From Chamaecyparis obtusa (taxonomy: Eukaryota > Streptophyta > Pinopsida > Cupressales > Cupressaceae): DNA of 64,000 nucleotides. Position 1 is the first letter of the stretch. Every line of letters begins with the position of its first letter. The position numbers and the translations under genes were made by a program. Positions 35,331 to 47,978 of the stretch are shown here, piece by piece. A model generated the notes under the pieces. The model saw only the letters and a list, made by a program, of their open reading frames with translations. It ran no database searches and was not told the DNA's origin. The DNA is taken from NCBI GenBank assembly GCA_027943335.1, contig BSBK01008830.1, forward strand, positions 186,001 to 250,000. The letters are read 5' to 3'.

Positions 35331-36700
35331 GACTCCCTCTGAATAACATATCATCCTGGATGATAAAATCCAGTCACTTTGTTCTGTCTAGAGTAACAGG
35401 TTCTTTACAATCTTTCCAAGCTTCACCAAAATCAGGATCCTCTAGATACAAATTCTTGAGTTCCTTGAACCCAACTACCTCAATCTACATCTTTGTCAGC
35501 AATAGTTTCCTTCTACTAAGAGCATCTGCAACCCTGTTAGACTTTCCACTCCTTTGTTTCAAAACAAATGTATAACTCTACAAAAACTCAACCCATTTCA
35601 AATACCTTTGATTCAACTTTCCTTGACTATTCAAATATTGCAAAGCTTGATGATCAGTATACAAAACAAACTCCTTAGGAAGCAGATAGTGTCTCCACTT
35701 TTTCAATGCCTGAACTATAGCATAAAATTCTTAATCATAAACAAAATATTTTCTCTTGGCATCATTCTACTTCTCACTGAAATAAGCAATAGGTTTACCT
35801 TCTTGGCTCATAACAGCTCCTATTGCAATACCACTAGCATCACAATCTACTTGAAACACCTTATTAAAATCTGGAAGTGCTAAAATAGGTTGTTCTGTAA
35901 CTTTTTATTTCAACAGTTTAAAACTCTTATCTGCCCCATTAGTCCACTTGAACTCTTTTCTATCCCCTCTCATTGTTTCAGTCAAGGGTCCACAAATACT
36001 GCTAAAATTTATTATAAACTTTTTGTAAAAACTAGCCAAACCATGAAAAGATCTTACCTCAATAGCACTCCTTGGAGTAGGCCATTCAAGAATAGCCTGT
36101 ACTTTCTCTGGGTCCATTTTTAAACCTTCTGCTAAAACTACAAATCCCAAATACACTAACTCTTTCTTCACAAAATTGTACTTCTTCAAATTAATCAACA
36201 ATTTCACATCTCTTAACTTCTCAAACACCATATGAATATGCATCATATGCTCTTCCAATGTCTTACTAAAGATCAAAATATCATCTAGGTACATAATGAA
36301 AAACTTACCTAGAAATTCTTTTAGAACCTCATTCATGAGCCACATGAAAGTACTCGATGCATTGGTTAGCCCAAAAGGCATGACTAATCACTCATACAGT
36401 CCTTCCTTTGTCTTGAAGGCAGTCTTGCATTCATCTCCTTCTTTGATCCGAATCTAGTGATATCCACTCTTTAGATCTATCTTTGAGAAATACACAACTC
36501 CATTCAAACAATCCATAATATCATCCATTCATGGCAATGGAAACCTATACTTAATTGTGGTCTTGTTTATTGCTCTGGAATCTGTACACATCCTCCATTC
36601 TCCATTCTTCTTTGGTGCTAATACTGTTGGTATAGCATAGGGACTCAGACTCTCTCGAATCAACCCCTTCTACAATAACTCATGTACTTGTCTGTTCAAC
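35331..36700 (-). pseudogene. D reverse transcriptase and RNase H
   Basis: The clearest RT block is 36381-35905: MPFGLTNASSTF, the catalytic YLDD at 36291-36280, then RSFHGLASFYKKFI. RT sequence continues upstream to about 36700 and RNase H downstream to about 35500 in the same frame, interrupted by stops. The plus-strand frames at 35360-36123 are shadows. Confidence 0.88.
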
Positions 36701-37023
36701 TCTTCACTTTTTGCTGGTGTCATTCTGTGTGCTAGCTTGTTTGGCAAATTGGCTCCTGAAACCAAATCCATCTGATGACTGATCTTCCTTACAGGTTGTA
36801 ATCCATCAGGTACATTATCAGATACAATATCCTAAAACTCATTCAACAAATCTACAACCTCTACAGGTACATCCTCTACTTCCTCTTTACCAGCTTTTGG
36901 AATTAAAGAAAAACACACATGCTCATGCCTCATACCATCTAGAAATTTTCTTCCATCAACAAAATTTATTCTTGCATTACCACATACCTTTTCTTTGGTC
37001 TCCTTCAATGGCTTTAGGTTATG

Positions 37024-37380
37024 TCACACTCCATCCTTTGTTAGGGAGTAAGTATTCACATGGCCATCATGTACACCACATTTTTCAAACTGCCATGGTC
37101 TACCCAAAAGCATATGACATGCATCCATAGATATGATATCACACAGTACCTCATCATTGTATCCACCAATCCTAAACTTCACTAGGCATTCTTCATTGAC
37201 CATGACCTTGTGGTCATCCTGCACCTAGGCAATCCGGTATGGATGTGGGTTTTTCTATCTCTTGAGCTTCAACTTTGTCACCATCTCTTCTGACGCCAAA
37301 TTGTCAGTGCTTCCACTATCAATAATCACATCACAACATTTACCCTCACACTTGCATCTAGTGTGAAACAAGCTCCTCCT
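37024..37380 (-). pseudogene. D aspartic protease
   Basis: The active site IIDSGSTDNLA has an intact D-S-G at 37312-37320. The end block is CDIISMDACHMLLGRPWQ. TAG stops at 37255 (a CAG-type site) and 37225 (a TGG-type site) interrupt it in frame. It is related to the protease of C, with the same SGSTDNL context. Confidence 0.85.
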
Positions 37381-38540
37381 TTGTTTAGGTTCATTCTCAC
37401 CACTCAGCATGACTCTTCTATTAATCAATGTTTGTCCTCTTTTAGCATCTTCAAAATTTGAGGATCTAACATCTTCATCTACATGTGCCACTCTAGCCTG
37501 GCTTTCATTCCTCCTATCCATCCTTCCTTGGCATTGAGGATATTTAAATGCCCTATGACCTTCTTCTCCACAGTGAAAACATATTCCATAGAAGCCTCCT
37601 CTTCCTGAACATTGTCCTCTTCCTCTTCCTCTCTAATCTCTATTGTTCTGATCTTAGAAATGATTCAAATTGTTTCCTCTCTAATTTTGACTGCTACTAG
37701 CCTCATTCTTCTTTTTCAAATTTTCATTTCGGCCTCCATATGACCATCCACTAGATCGTCCACCGCGACCTCTTTTGTATTGTCTGCTCTCAAACTTCTT
37801 GTTCAAATTTTCCTCTACTTTTAGGGAAAATTGGTATGCCTCTTCAATACTGTTCATTCAAACTAGATTTAGCTCCTCCTGAAAGCTTGGCCTCAACCCA
37901 TTAAGGTAATGGGAAAATTTCTCCTTATCAACTTCTACATGGCCTGTTCTGATGAGGATTCGATAGAACTCCTTTGTATACTCCTGAATAAATCAACCCG
38001 CTTGCTTCGAACTTTGCATTTTATTCAATAGGTCAAGCTCATAATTAATAGGGATGAACTGTCACTTCAATTTATCCACCATCCGATCCCATCTTGTGAT
38101 TTTATCTTTCCCTCTTCTATTTTGCTCCAATTGAATCTCTTGCCACTAGATCTTTGCATGACCTTTCAATTTGGCCTTTGTGAATTTGACCCTATCAGGA
38201 TCCTCAATATCTTCATACTCAAAATATTCTTCACATTCATTGATCTAGTTGATCAACTCCTCTAGGTTAAGATTTCCTAAAAATGCAGAACCTCAATCTT
38301 AGGTCTTTTCCCGATCTTGGAAATGGCCCGAAAAAGTCTTTCTTCCTCCTGGTTCAAAATTTCACCTTCTTCTTGATCATAATTTCCTTCTCCCTTGGCT
38401 TCATCCTCACTTTCATCTCTGACATTAAGATTCATTCATCTGTGAATCTCTTCTTGCAATGCTTGCACTTGTCTCTAGAGTGCTCTAACCTCAGGTGTCA
38501 CAACACTAGCTCTTCTACCACATTCCCTTCATGGAGGCAT
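37381..38540 (-). pseudogene. D Gag with zinc knuckle
   Basis: A probable start is ATG 38540-38538, with an in-frame TGA three codons later. The Gag core around NECEEYFEYEDIEDPDRV and KLKGHAK is followed by FYRILIRTGH, a basic KRGRGGR tract, and the knuckle CFHCGEEGHRAFKY, in which the last Cys is Tyr. Gag and protease are joined by a stop-split linker. There is a likely indel near 38290. Confidence 0.78.
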
Positions 38541-38560
38541 TTTCACGCTGCTTGATGAAA

Positions 38561-38677
38561 CCCTAACCACAGTCCTGGTGCAAACTACCTCATAGTCGGT
38601 GATCTATTTCCATAGAGACCCTAACCCACAGTCCTGGTGCAAACTACCTCATAGTCAGTGATTTGTTTACACACTCA
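38561..38677. repeat. 58-bp tandem duplication in D leader
   Basis: Two copies, starting at 38561 and 38619, share CAGTCCTGGTGCAAACTACC and TCATAGTC. They lie between the primer site and gag, so they are part of the 5' untranslated leader. Confidence 0.85.
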
Positions 38678-38686
38678 TGAACTCAT

Positions 38687-38698
38687 GCTCTAATACCA
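38687..38698 (-). other. D primer-binding site
   Basis: The minus strand reads TGGTATTAGAGC, one transition from the initiator-Met complement, two bases after the 5' LTR. Confidence 0.88.
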
Positions 38699-38700
38699 CT

Positions 38701-39285
38701 TGATGAAGGGTGCTCCCCCTAATACCACAAACACATAACAGAAACAAAGAAACAACAACAATATGCAAGAACATAAAATAGGCTTCTTATTATCTCCACA
38801 AATGTGGAATTACAAAATTTCAGAATTACAATATGCAAAGCCACATGGGCATTCCCTTACAATATTCTGTAGAACAAAGCCTCGAATCAATACCTACATC
38901 TACTATGCAAAACTGCCTTTACAACACTACTGGCCTTCTTTATATAGGCAATTTCCACTACCCGAGAAGGTTCTAGAAATTTAGCCCTTAAGGCCAACTA
39001 TACATAGAATTATTTTATTTTCACAATTTTTATAATAGGGTCAGCTCAAAAGAAATACAAAATATGCTTTTAGGTAGCCCAACTTCCGGAGGCCATAACT
39101 TTTTAACCGTAGCTCCATTTTTCTATCGTAACCACTTTTCAAAAATGCCATGACGAGATCTACAGTGCCTGACATGCACAAGTGCTAGTCAGCTAGGGGT
39201 CGATCATGATTTGGAGCCTCTAAGGCCCTCAAAATTGACCTAAAACATTTCATACCCAAAAAACATAATAACTTCACCAATACTG
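38701..39285 (-). repeat. D 5' LTR, part 1
   Basis: Matches 33191-33775 of the 3' LTR. It ends with the E target duplication TACTG (39281-39285) and continues at 47423-47638. Confidence 0.92.
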
Positions 39286-40511
39286 TGTTGGAAATGTAAA
39301 TGGGAAAGTAGTATTGAGAGTGGGGGGGTGAATCAAAAATTACTAAGTTCTATCCTTTTAATCTGTTAGAACTTTACGCATCATTTGAGCAAAACTTGAA
39401 CAATCTAAGTGACATATTTTGTTAAGCAGCATACATGAAATCACACACAACACTAGATTTTGGTAACCCATAAACCCTTGAAAGGTAAAACTGAGGTGGG
39501 GATGACACCCACAAATCTTCACTACTGCAGATAATAAAGTTTGCCTATTAGGGCTACAAATTGTTATCAAAACATGATCTACCCTATGAGAGGTCTGCTC
39601 TGTTAAAAGCTAAGAGACTTATACAGTCTACCTTGTTAAAGGATTTACAAACTTACAATAAAGTAAGCACTCGGCAAAGAGATTTACAAAAGTCTACTAA
39701 GACTACTTGGTTAAGAGATTTACCCTGATACACTGGTCAAAATATCTCAGTATCTGATCTTTCAGTTTGCACTGATATGTTGATTACAGATCTTCTCTTT
39801 ACTATATGATTGTGATCTCTTCTATCTGATCTTTCTTGATTTTGTCCTTTCACTGCTTTGCTCGGTCACTGAACTCTGTCTGAATACTTCTCCTGATCAT
39901 TTCCTCATACTCATAGTATTCATTCGATCTCAATATCTCCTATTCTCTTTTATTCACACTCACATCTTTGATCTAGATCTTTCCCTTATATAGTAACAAA
40001 AACATTTTACTATTACAAGATCTACGGTACATATATTTTTCTATTGCTGCCTAAACTATACAATTTTCTGATTGGTTCTAGGTTTTACATAGGGATCAAT
40101 GATAATAATATGGATGCATAATCACCTCTGTAATTACCTCAATACAAAACATTATTATCACCAAAAATGGTATACCTCGATCATTGTGCCATTCCAGACT
40201 TTTATGCCAATTCTGGCTAACTCAGCAAAATTTATTCCTGGCACTTGGCATCAACTATACTCAACATCGGTTGAACTTCTTTGTCACTTGGTAATCATTG
40301 ATATATTTAACTCGGCATTGGTTATACACTCGGTATATTACAAACATAATGTGACCATAACTTTACTCGGCAGTACTACTGCTCGATAAGTATACAATAC
40401 AAAACTCGGCCTTTACAAAATGACTCAGTCACAGTGATGACTGACCATCATTGCCTAGATATATGACTAAGTGTAAGACACTAATAGTCAACAAAATTAT
40501 AGAGATCTACA
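39286..40511 (-). repeat. E 3' LTR
   Basis: 1226 bp, plus-strand start TGTTGGAAATG and end TCTACA. The TATA box (minus TATATAAG) is at 39985-39992. Four CTCGGC/CTCGGT hexamers lie in 40311-40410, in U3. Confidence 0.92.
39985..39992 (-). promoter_or_regulatory. E LTR TATA box
   Basis: TATATAAG on the minus strand, conserved in the other LTR at 46909-46916. Confidence 0.65.
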
Positions 40512-40773
40512 ATCTCCCCCTTTGACAATAGTGGCAAAAACACTTTGTCATGACATTCGTATATACAATTACAAAAATATGTTTGTACTAGCCTAATACT
40601 CCCCCTGAGATATATATACATATTCAAAGTTGTGTTACCTATCCCTATTCACACTCGTGTCATGATGATTCCCCCTTGTTTTTGACATGATTAATTTCTT
40701 CATCAGTAGGTAAGTTACAAATTTTCTCTAGAAAAGGTCTGTGTAGCACCGTGATCATGTATAATGCATCTGT

Positions 40774-43700
40774 CTATGCAGTTGAAGTGAGATTTAACAC
40801 TTCAGTTTGTACTTCTAAACCAGAAGCTAGACTGATGAGACCTTCAGCTGTAGACAAATGTGAATCACTCTGGATTAATGTTTGAGCCTTAGCTAATTTT
40901 CTCTGTATAGCCTCCAGATGTGGTGTAAGAACAATTTGAATACAGAGTAGGCAAGAATGAATCTTGCCATCATTTTCCATCAGCTCGGCTAACTTACCCT
41001 ATGTCTGCATTACTTTAACATAATGTCTAGCACTGGTGCTGGCATCCAAAGTCAGAGACTAACTTGTAGCTTTGATCTCTTTCTGGAGAGTCTCAAGAAA
41101 GTGTTGGTTCTCATCTATGAATAGTTCAACATTGCATAGCTTGGCCAGTAGAGACTGTCTGTCCACAACTAATCGCTCGGTCTCCTTTACCAAAGTTGAC
41201 AACTCAACTTGTTTAACTGCGATCTTGACATATATCTTATCCAGCATTTTTGTCTCAAATCTACATTCTGACCTTTCAAATAGCTTATCACTTGCACAAG
41301 TAACTTCATTATTGACTTTCTGAACAATGTGTACAAGTTGTTCCAATATAGGAGCGAAACTATTTACATCTGACAAGTCATATATTTCATTAAATATGTC
41401 CTTAATTTCATGAAGAACCTATTTTTGCTGATGCTCCCTTTGGAGTTCTGCTTGTCTACTTTTCCTTGTTAGCAATTCTTTCATTATTTGTAGCTAATCG
41501 AAAGAAAGGTTATCAGTATCCCATTTAGGAATAATAATTACTTCATCAATTGTTACCTCATCTTTCTCCTTTGGTGCTCTCAACGGGGTGCTTCCACTCG
41601 ACAGATGTACAAGAGCTTTGATTGCCTCTTGTTCCTTTGACGCTTGTTCTTCAATGAATTTTCCTCTACTGTTTCCTTCTCCTTTCTCCTTTTCCTCGGC
41701 ATGAGGTCTAATAGCTTGTTCATCTGATCTTATTACATGTGCATCTATGCTGTGTTCTTCCTTAGAAAGACTCTGAATTTTATCTTCTACTTTGACTTCT
41801 TCCACAGAAAAGTGAGTTAGTGGTACCGACTTGATTGATTCCTTGGTAAGACTTGTACCAACTAACTTGTCAACAGTAGCAACTCCAAGTATAGTAGGAT
41901 TATCGACGGCAAATTGTGTGCTCGTGATGGTGGGATAATCCTTGACTTGCAATAGTATTGTGTTACTACCTGGCAGGGGTGTTCCAGTTGTTGTTGGGTT
42001 CTTTAAATCATCCTCAGTTAAGAAAAAGTTCTTAATGGGGCTCTCATCCAGTATATCAAAAATATGAACCTCAAAAGTATCTTGTGTTTTCACTTCCTTA
42101 GGAGTATCAGTCTCCACTTTAATTTTCTTGATGTCAAGTTCAACAACTGTTGAAGTGGTAGCAACTATACCTTCATTCTTTCCTTCATCCTTTTCTTCTA
42201 CCGGGGTGGGTAACAAACCAAACACTACCTTCCAAATTTTCAAAATTTCTTGAACAACATCTTCAATCTTGTGTTGAAGGATAAGATAGGCTCTAAGTTT
42301 AGGATCAAACTTGCCTCTATATTCGTTAATTATCTTTTTGATATTTGTAGGAGTGAGAGTGGATTCAACTTATGCTAATGTACTCCCTCTTATTTCTTTC
42401 TCTATTTGTAAAGCATACTCCCACTTTTGTGTGACTCTATTGCACAATTCCTTTGGAATCCTATTTTCAATTTCAATTGGCAGCATCTTGAAAGTGCATA
42501 ACATTTCAAGAATAGCATCCTCAACTTTTTCTTTATCTCCAATACTCATCGATCCAAACTTTAATCTCTTCAATTCATCAACTACAGCTGTGCTAGTAAT
42601 CTGACGACATAATTCATCAACAGTGAGTTGATGTGAACCTTGTTGTGTTGCCTTCCCCTTTATTCCTTCATCACTTTCAGTTTCTTCATCATCATCTTGT
42701 GTTAGAACAAGTTTCCTTCTCAGCTTCTTCATAGCCTTGGTCGACACTGCCTTCGGTTGAGTGGGTTTTTGCTTTGCAAATGCAGGAGGCATCTTAGGAG
42801 TCTCAATAGTAGTCCTTCTAGGCCAAGGTCTAAGTGATGGTGTCTCAAACACTTTACATTTTAACACTCTTCTTTTAGGTGGGGACTCAGCAATTATTGG
42901 TTTCTTCTCTTCTTCTTCTTTTGTCTTACTGCCACTAGTTGCACTCTTCTCATCTTCTCCCAACCCTTGGGTTAACTCTAGTGGTGCATCCTTACCAGAT
43001 TCTTTAACATATTCTTCTAGATGCTTTACTATTTTCCTTCTTCTTCTCTTAGTGGTGGCAGCCAATAATCCCAAAGAGATCTTGGATTTGGCCTCTTCAA
43101 ATGTACCAAAGTAAGGTGCCTTATTATCAACTTCCTCAGCTAGGAGGGCTGTGATTGCAGTAGTAGCTTCATGAATATTGAGTTCATAGGGTAGTGGCAT
43201 TAACCATGAAACCCTAGTTAGGACTGCCTATGCATAGGTAAAGTCTGTGTCTACTAGAAAACATACATCTTTACTATATTTCTCAATCAGAGACATAGGG
43301 ACTCTAGTCCTATTCCTCATCTTCTTCTTAAACTAAATGAAATAATTGTCCATTATCCCTTCAAAATCATCACCAATATTATTCATGAAATCATTTATCT
43401 GAATAGTAATGGGTTTCTTTTTATCCCATGTCACATCACCATGTGTAGGAAAACACTTCTTGACATACAAGAATATACAGATTAGCAAGGAACTGAACTT
43501 ACACATAGAGTTCTTTGCCATCCTGATGGAGTTCAAGTTCTCAGCAAGTTGAGTCAGCTGGAGCTTGGCAAGATCATATGTGTGCCCTTTCTTAATTATC
43601 TTCCAAGCCCGGTCCACTGCCATATAGGGGACGTTGTCCAACTGACTGGATTGGTAAAAATTATGTGAGATAACTCTAACAACGAAGTCAATTTCTAGAT

Positions 43701-44256
43701 CAATGATGGTGGAAATTGTCATTTCATGTTTTTTCCAGACTTCCTGTGTGTTCTCTTGAATATCCTCTTTTCCTACACATTTCATCATTCTCTTTTCATC
43801 AATGGTAGGGTAACCAGTGACCTTGTGTATCATTTCCTTCGTAATCTTCATCGGTCTATCTTCCAGCCATAATTGCATGTCATGCACTCGACCCAACATG
43901 ATCTTTATCCATTCTACCTTGAAATTTTGGGGGAAATTTAGGGCATGTACTAACCCTTGGTCAGCAACAACCTTATGCTTCGGCTTCAGCACTCTGTTGA
44001 CACATAATTTGTCATATGCTTCCCTGATCTCATAATCACCAATTTCTCCAGTTTTGCACATATAGCAAGACCTAACATCATTCATCATTAACACATTTTA
44101 TAGAATCAAAGATAGGGCTCCGTTCAAATCTCCTTTGATTGCACTTTCGAATATTGCCTTGAATACCCTCAGTTTGCAAACTTCATTCCTTACAAGTTGT
44201 ACATTGAAAACTTCCATTCCCTATTTCCTGACTAGTGTGGATGAAGATGATGCCAT
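40774..44256 (-). pseudogene. E ORF2, unrecognised conserved retroelement protein
   Basis: 1161 codons from ATG 44256 (MASSSSTL) to 40774. The pieces 44094-43333, 43200-42370, 42243-41494, 41376-41059 and 40980-40774 all share one frame, separated by stops such as TAG 43333. Block 1: VEWIKIMLGRVHDMQLWL and ITKEMIHKVTGYP. Block 2: RVPMSLIEKYSKDVCFLVD. Block 3: PYFGTFEEAKSKI. A basic KRRRRK patch, then an acidic Ser/Thr/Pro-rich centre and a C-terminal coiled-coil region (LVKETERLVVDRQSLLAKL) follow. The frame is kept over 3.5 kb, so the protein was under selection while the family was active. The family is unknown to me. It could be a structural or packaging protein or a captured host domain. 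Confidence 0.8.
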
Positions 44257-44979
44257 TTCAAACTGGAATTTTTGAAAAGAAAATAATTGCTTGGTAAGGT
44301 ACCTTTTTATCAATTAACCCTATAGGTGAATTTTTCCCATGGCACGCTAAGAAGATTCAGAATTGCTTTGCTTGATCTGGTTGCACAAATTTTGAATTGC
44401 TCGAAAATCTTGAATAGCTTGGTGAAATTAAATTAACAAATTTTCACTTTATAATATCTAAAAAAATAGGATTAGGGCCTCATAAATTCTCTGTATAGAT
44501 TTTAGGTGAAATACAACTGTCTCAGCAAACTCATGTTAAGCTCGGTTAAACAAAAGTTTGATTGATGTAACCGTTGCAATACAACTTGGCATAGCATTTC
44601 AGAAATAATAGGTGCTTGACAAAAATTGTTAGCTCAGTCATGACACTGATGCTCGACATCAAAATGAATTTTTTTTTTCTCAAATATGTCCTAATGCATC
44701 TTAATCTATGCGGATATGGACTTTTTCTCGATTCTATGTTAGGAATTGATGTAAAGTAAGGCTTTGCAAGAATCAGTTCTAGTCATATCTTTCATGCTTA
44801 GTTGGAAGAAGTGTGATCACCTGATCCATCGGATTGGGTGACCTCAGATGTGCTTGCTTCACTTGTTCCTTCTTCTTTCTTCCTCCATGTCTTTTCCATC
44901 TGGTTCCTCAATTTTTCATAGATATCCTCATTCTAGTTGTTAACATTGCTCGGCATAGGTGATCTGCAATCTCTCTTTA

Positions 44980-46039
44980 AGTGACTGACCTTATTACATT
45001 TATAACAGACCATGCTTCCATTCATCCATCTTTTAGATTTGCCTCTAAAATGAGTCTTCATGAAATTTTCTCCAATATGTCCATACTTACCACAATAATG
45101 GCAATTGTACCATGTGTTGTAATCCCAATTGTAATTGTTGCGCTTGGTGACTGGTTTTGTTTGCTCATTAGGTGACCACCTCGGTCTAGATCTGCATTCA
45201 AATGCTTTGTGTCCATATTTTTGATAATTGAAACAACTTCCTTGAAACTTGGGTGAGGTGGATGAATTGCTAGCTTTAGATCTACATTCATGTTCTTGAT
45301 GTCCATGCTTCTTGCAGTTAAAACAATGTCCATTAAACTTAGGTTTAGAATCAGACTTACCATGTTTTCTTCTGCATATGTTGGCTATATGTCCTAGCTT
45401 CCCACAGTGATGACATGTGGGCTTTTTGTTCTTTGGTTTAGAAATCTTCTATTCTCCATTCTTTGATGCCTCTCCTTCTTTAGTAGATGAATGTTCATTC
45501 AGTCCAAGTCTAGATCTATCACCAGATCTCCTAGGTGATCTTAACAGTTCTTCAAAATAATTTGCAGCTTCATTAGGTTTGTTCATCCTTTCATTGATTT
45601 CTTTCTCAGTTCTCTACTCATGTTTCAGCTGATCATTTTCATATTTTAGTTGATTGTTCTCCAAGTCTTTCCTACCCAATTCTTGGTTGGCCAAAAATAG
45701 TTGATTTACCATATCTAGTTGATTATTAGTCAACCTTTGCATGTCACTAGTTCTTTCATCTAGCCTTATTGCCATTTGTCTTTTGTCTTCTTCAGCCATT
45801 GCCTTATCATCTTTAGCTTTCTTTTTCTGCTCCACTACTTCATAGAGTCTGACAGATTGAATTTTCCATTCTCTCTTTAGAGTCCCGATTTCATCATTCA
45901 GTATGTTATTTTTCTCCATCAGTTCTTTCATGGATTTGTCATTTTCTATAGAGTTACTAGTATCAAATAGTCCAGTGATGTCTTCTTCCTTGTACTGTGG
46001 CTCACTTTGTTGAATAGCAATTTCTGTTCTTTTGCTCAA
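44980..46039 (-). pseudogene. E ORF1: coiled coil followed by five zinc knuckles
   Basis: The piece 46039-45614 is a long coiled coil (MEKNNILNDEIGTLKREWK...RLTNNQLDMVNQLF). Then 45410-44985 has five knuckles: CHHCGKLGHIANIC, CFNCKKHGHQEHEC, CFNYQKYGHKAFEC, CHYCGKYGHIGENF and CYKCNKVSHLKRDC. Two have lost a Cys and one has lost the His. The frame changes between the coiled coil and the array. The layout matches A and B and looks like the RNA-binding half of a Gag. Confidence 0.75.
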
Positions 46040-46191
46040 AGATTTCTTCAGTTCCCCTTTGGTTGCTTCCAGCTGTTGTAATGCTAGTTGACCTTCAATC
46101 TTTTGATTCTCTATGACTTTTCCCAGTTTTTAAGCTTCCATCTTTAAGATCTTTTCCTCAAGTGGTTAGACTTCCCTATGAGAAACCTTTA

Positions 46192-46203
46192 GCTTTGATA
46201 CCA
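46192..46203 (-). other. E primer-binding site
   Basis: The minus strand reads TGGTATCAAAGC, two bases after the 5' LTR end. Confidence 0.9.
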
Positions 46204-46205
46204 AT

Positions 46206-47417
46206 TGTTGGAAATGCAAATGGGAAAGTAGTACTGAGAGGGGGAGGGGGTGAATTAGAAATTACTTAGTTCTATCCTTTTAATCTATTAGAACTTTACG
46301 CATCATTTGAGAAAAACTTGAACAATCTAAGTGACATATTTTGTTAAGCAGCATACATGAAATCACACACAACACAATAGATTTTGGTAACCTAGAAACC
46401 CTTGAAAGGTAAAACTGGGGTGGGGATGACACCCACAAATATTCACTACTACAAATAATAAAGTTTGCCTATTAGGGGTACAAATTGTGATTAAAACATG
46501 ATCTACCCTATGAGAGGTCTACTCTGTTAAAAGCTAAGAGACTTATATAGTCTACCTTATTAAAGGATTTACAAACTTACAATAAAGTAAGCACTCGGAA
46601 AAGATATTTACAAAAGTCTGCTAAGACTACTTGGTTAAGAGATTTACCTTGATACACTAGTCAAAATGTCTCAGTATCTGATCTTTCAGTTTGCACTAAT
46701 ATGCTGATTATAGATCTTCCCTTTATTGTATGATTGTGATCTCTTCTATCTGATCTTTCTTGATTCTGTCCTTTCACTACTTTGCTCGGTCACTCTACTC
46801 TATCTGAATACTTCTCCTGATCATTTCCTCATACTCACAGTATTCATTCAATCTCAATATCTCCTGTTCTCTTTTATTCACACTCACATCTCTGATCTAG
46901 ATCTTTCCCTTATATAGTAACAAAAACATTTTACCATTACAAGATCTATGCTACAGATATTTTTCTATTGCCGCCTAAACTATACAATTTTTTGATTGGC
47001 TCTAGGTTTTACATAGAGATCAATGATAATAATATGGATGCATAATCACCTTTGTAATTAACTTAGTACAAAACATTATTATCACCAAAAATGGTTTACC
47101 TCAATCACTGTGCCATTCCAGACTTGTATGCCAATTCTGGCTAACTCGACAAAAGTTATTCCTGGCACTCGGCATCAACTGTACTTGGCATCGGTTGAAC
47201 TTTGTCACTCAATAATCATTGATATATGTAACTCGGCATTGGTTATACACTCGATATATTACAAACATAATGTGACCATAACTTTACTCGGTAAGTATAC
47301 AATACAAAACTTAGCCTTTACAAAATGACTCGATCACAGTGATGATCGACCATCATTTCCTAGATATATGACTAAGTTGTAAGACACTAATAGTCAACAA
47401 AATTATAGAGATCTATG
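46206..47417 (-). repeat. E 5' LTR
   Basis: 1212 bp. It has lost a short segment present in the 3' LTR (around 40371-40390). It ends TCTATG where the 3' copy has TCTACA. Hexamers at 47168, 47232 and 47287. Confidence 0.92.
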
Positions 47418-47422
47418 TACTA

Positions 47423-47638
47423 ATGATGTGGCAATGAAACTCAATTGGTAGGCTGAAATGACTAGAATGAACCTCCAAATGTGAAATCAAAACATTCTGA
47501 GATCAGATGACCAACTTACTAAAAATAGTAAGTTTCCATAAATAGAAGCTCTACATAAGATAGCCCTAATTGAAAAGCAAATAGAAATATTTTTGGGTGA
47601 TGCAAGATTGCTCTTACACCCAAGATGCTCCTGCATCA
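47423..47638 (-). repeat. D 5' LTR, part 2
   Basis: Resumes the D LTR right of E and matches 33776-33991. It ends TGCATCA, followed by the target duplication TAAAT. Confidence 0.92.
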
Positions 47639-47643
47639 TAAAT

Positions 47644-47954
47644 GCACCAAGTTGGCTCAAAAAATCACATAGAACTCTAGTCAGTAAGTCAGAACTACTG
47701 AGAGACAATGAATTAACTAAGCACACCAAGCATTACCGAGCACCAGTGTCAACTGAGAATTACAGGCATGACCAAGTAACACTTTCACTGAGCATCAGAG
47801 ACTACTAAGTTCCATCAGTGATCGAGCTTCCTTCAATGACCGAGACCGTCGGTCAAGGCTGCAATTGAGTAAGACCAGCCAAAATACAAACACCCCATAC
47901 AATTTCACTGAGGTCAAGAATGCCCCTACCTTAACCTTGGATACCCCTGCATCA
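47644..47954 (-). repeat. C 3' LTR, part 2
   Basis: Resumes the C LTR right of D with GCACCAAGTTGGCTC and matches 50607-50917. It ends CTGCATCA next to AACACCCTAGG, whose minus strand (CCTAGGGTGTT) would be the polypurine tract. Confidence 0.88.
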
Positions 47955-47978
47955 AACACCCTAGGTTCCAAAAGATGT

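Larger units (their letters stand above)
39286..47417 (-). mobile_element. Non-autonomous LTR element E, innermost of nest
   Basis: 8.1 kb, minus strand. The LTRs are 39286-40511 and 46206-47417. The primer site is at 46192-46203 and the polypurine tract at 40512-40523. The target duplication is TACTG (39281-39285) and TACTA (47418-47422). By eye the first 340 bp of the LTRs differ at about 6% of sites, so even this youngest insertion is not recent. The internal region has ORF1 (coiled coil, zinc knuckles) and a long ORF2 in one frame, and no pol domain. It is the best-preserved member of the A/B/E family. Confidence 0.9.
33191..47638 (-). mobile_element. Ty3/gypsy chromovirus D, nested in C
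   Basis: A minus-strand element of about 6.3 kb after removal of E. The 3' LTR is 33191-33991, and the 5' LTR is 38701-39285 plus 47423-47638. Both LTRs reconstruct to 801 bp. The target duplication TAAAT is perfect (33186-33190 and 47639-47643). The primer site is at 38687-38698. Gag, protease, RT, RNase H, integrase and chromodomain are present in Ty3 order. From 37521 to 34099 all blocks share one frame, broken only by stops. An indel is likely in gag near 38290. Confidence 0.93.

Noticed and set aside
42761..43114. 117-codon plus-strand frame, Gly/Leu/Ser-rich
   Set aside because: Antisense shadow of E ORF2, whose blocks are shared with A and B on the minus strand.
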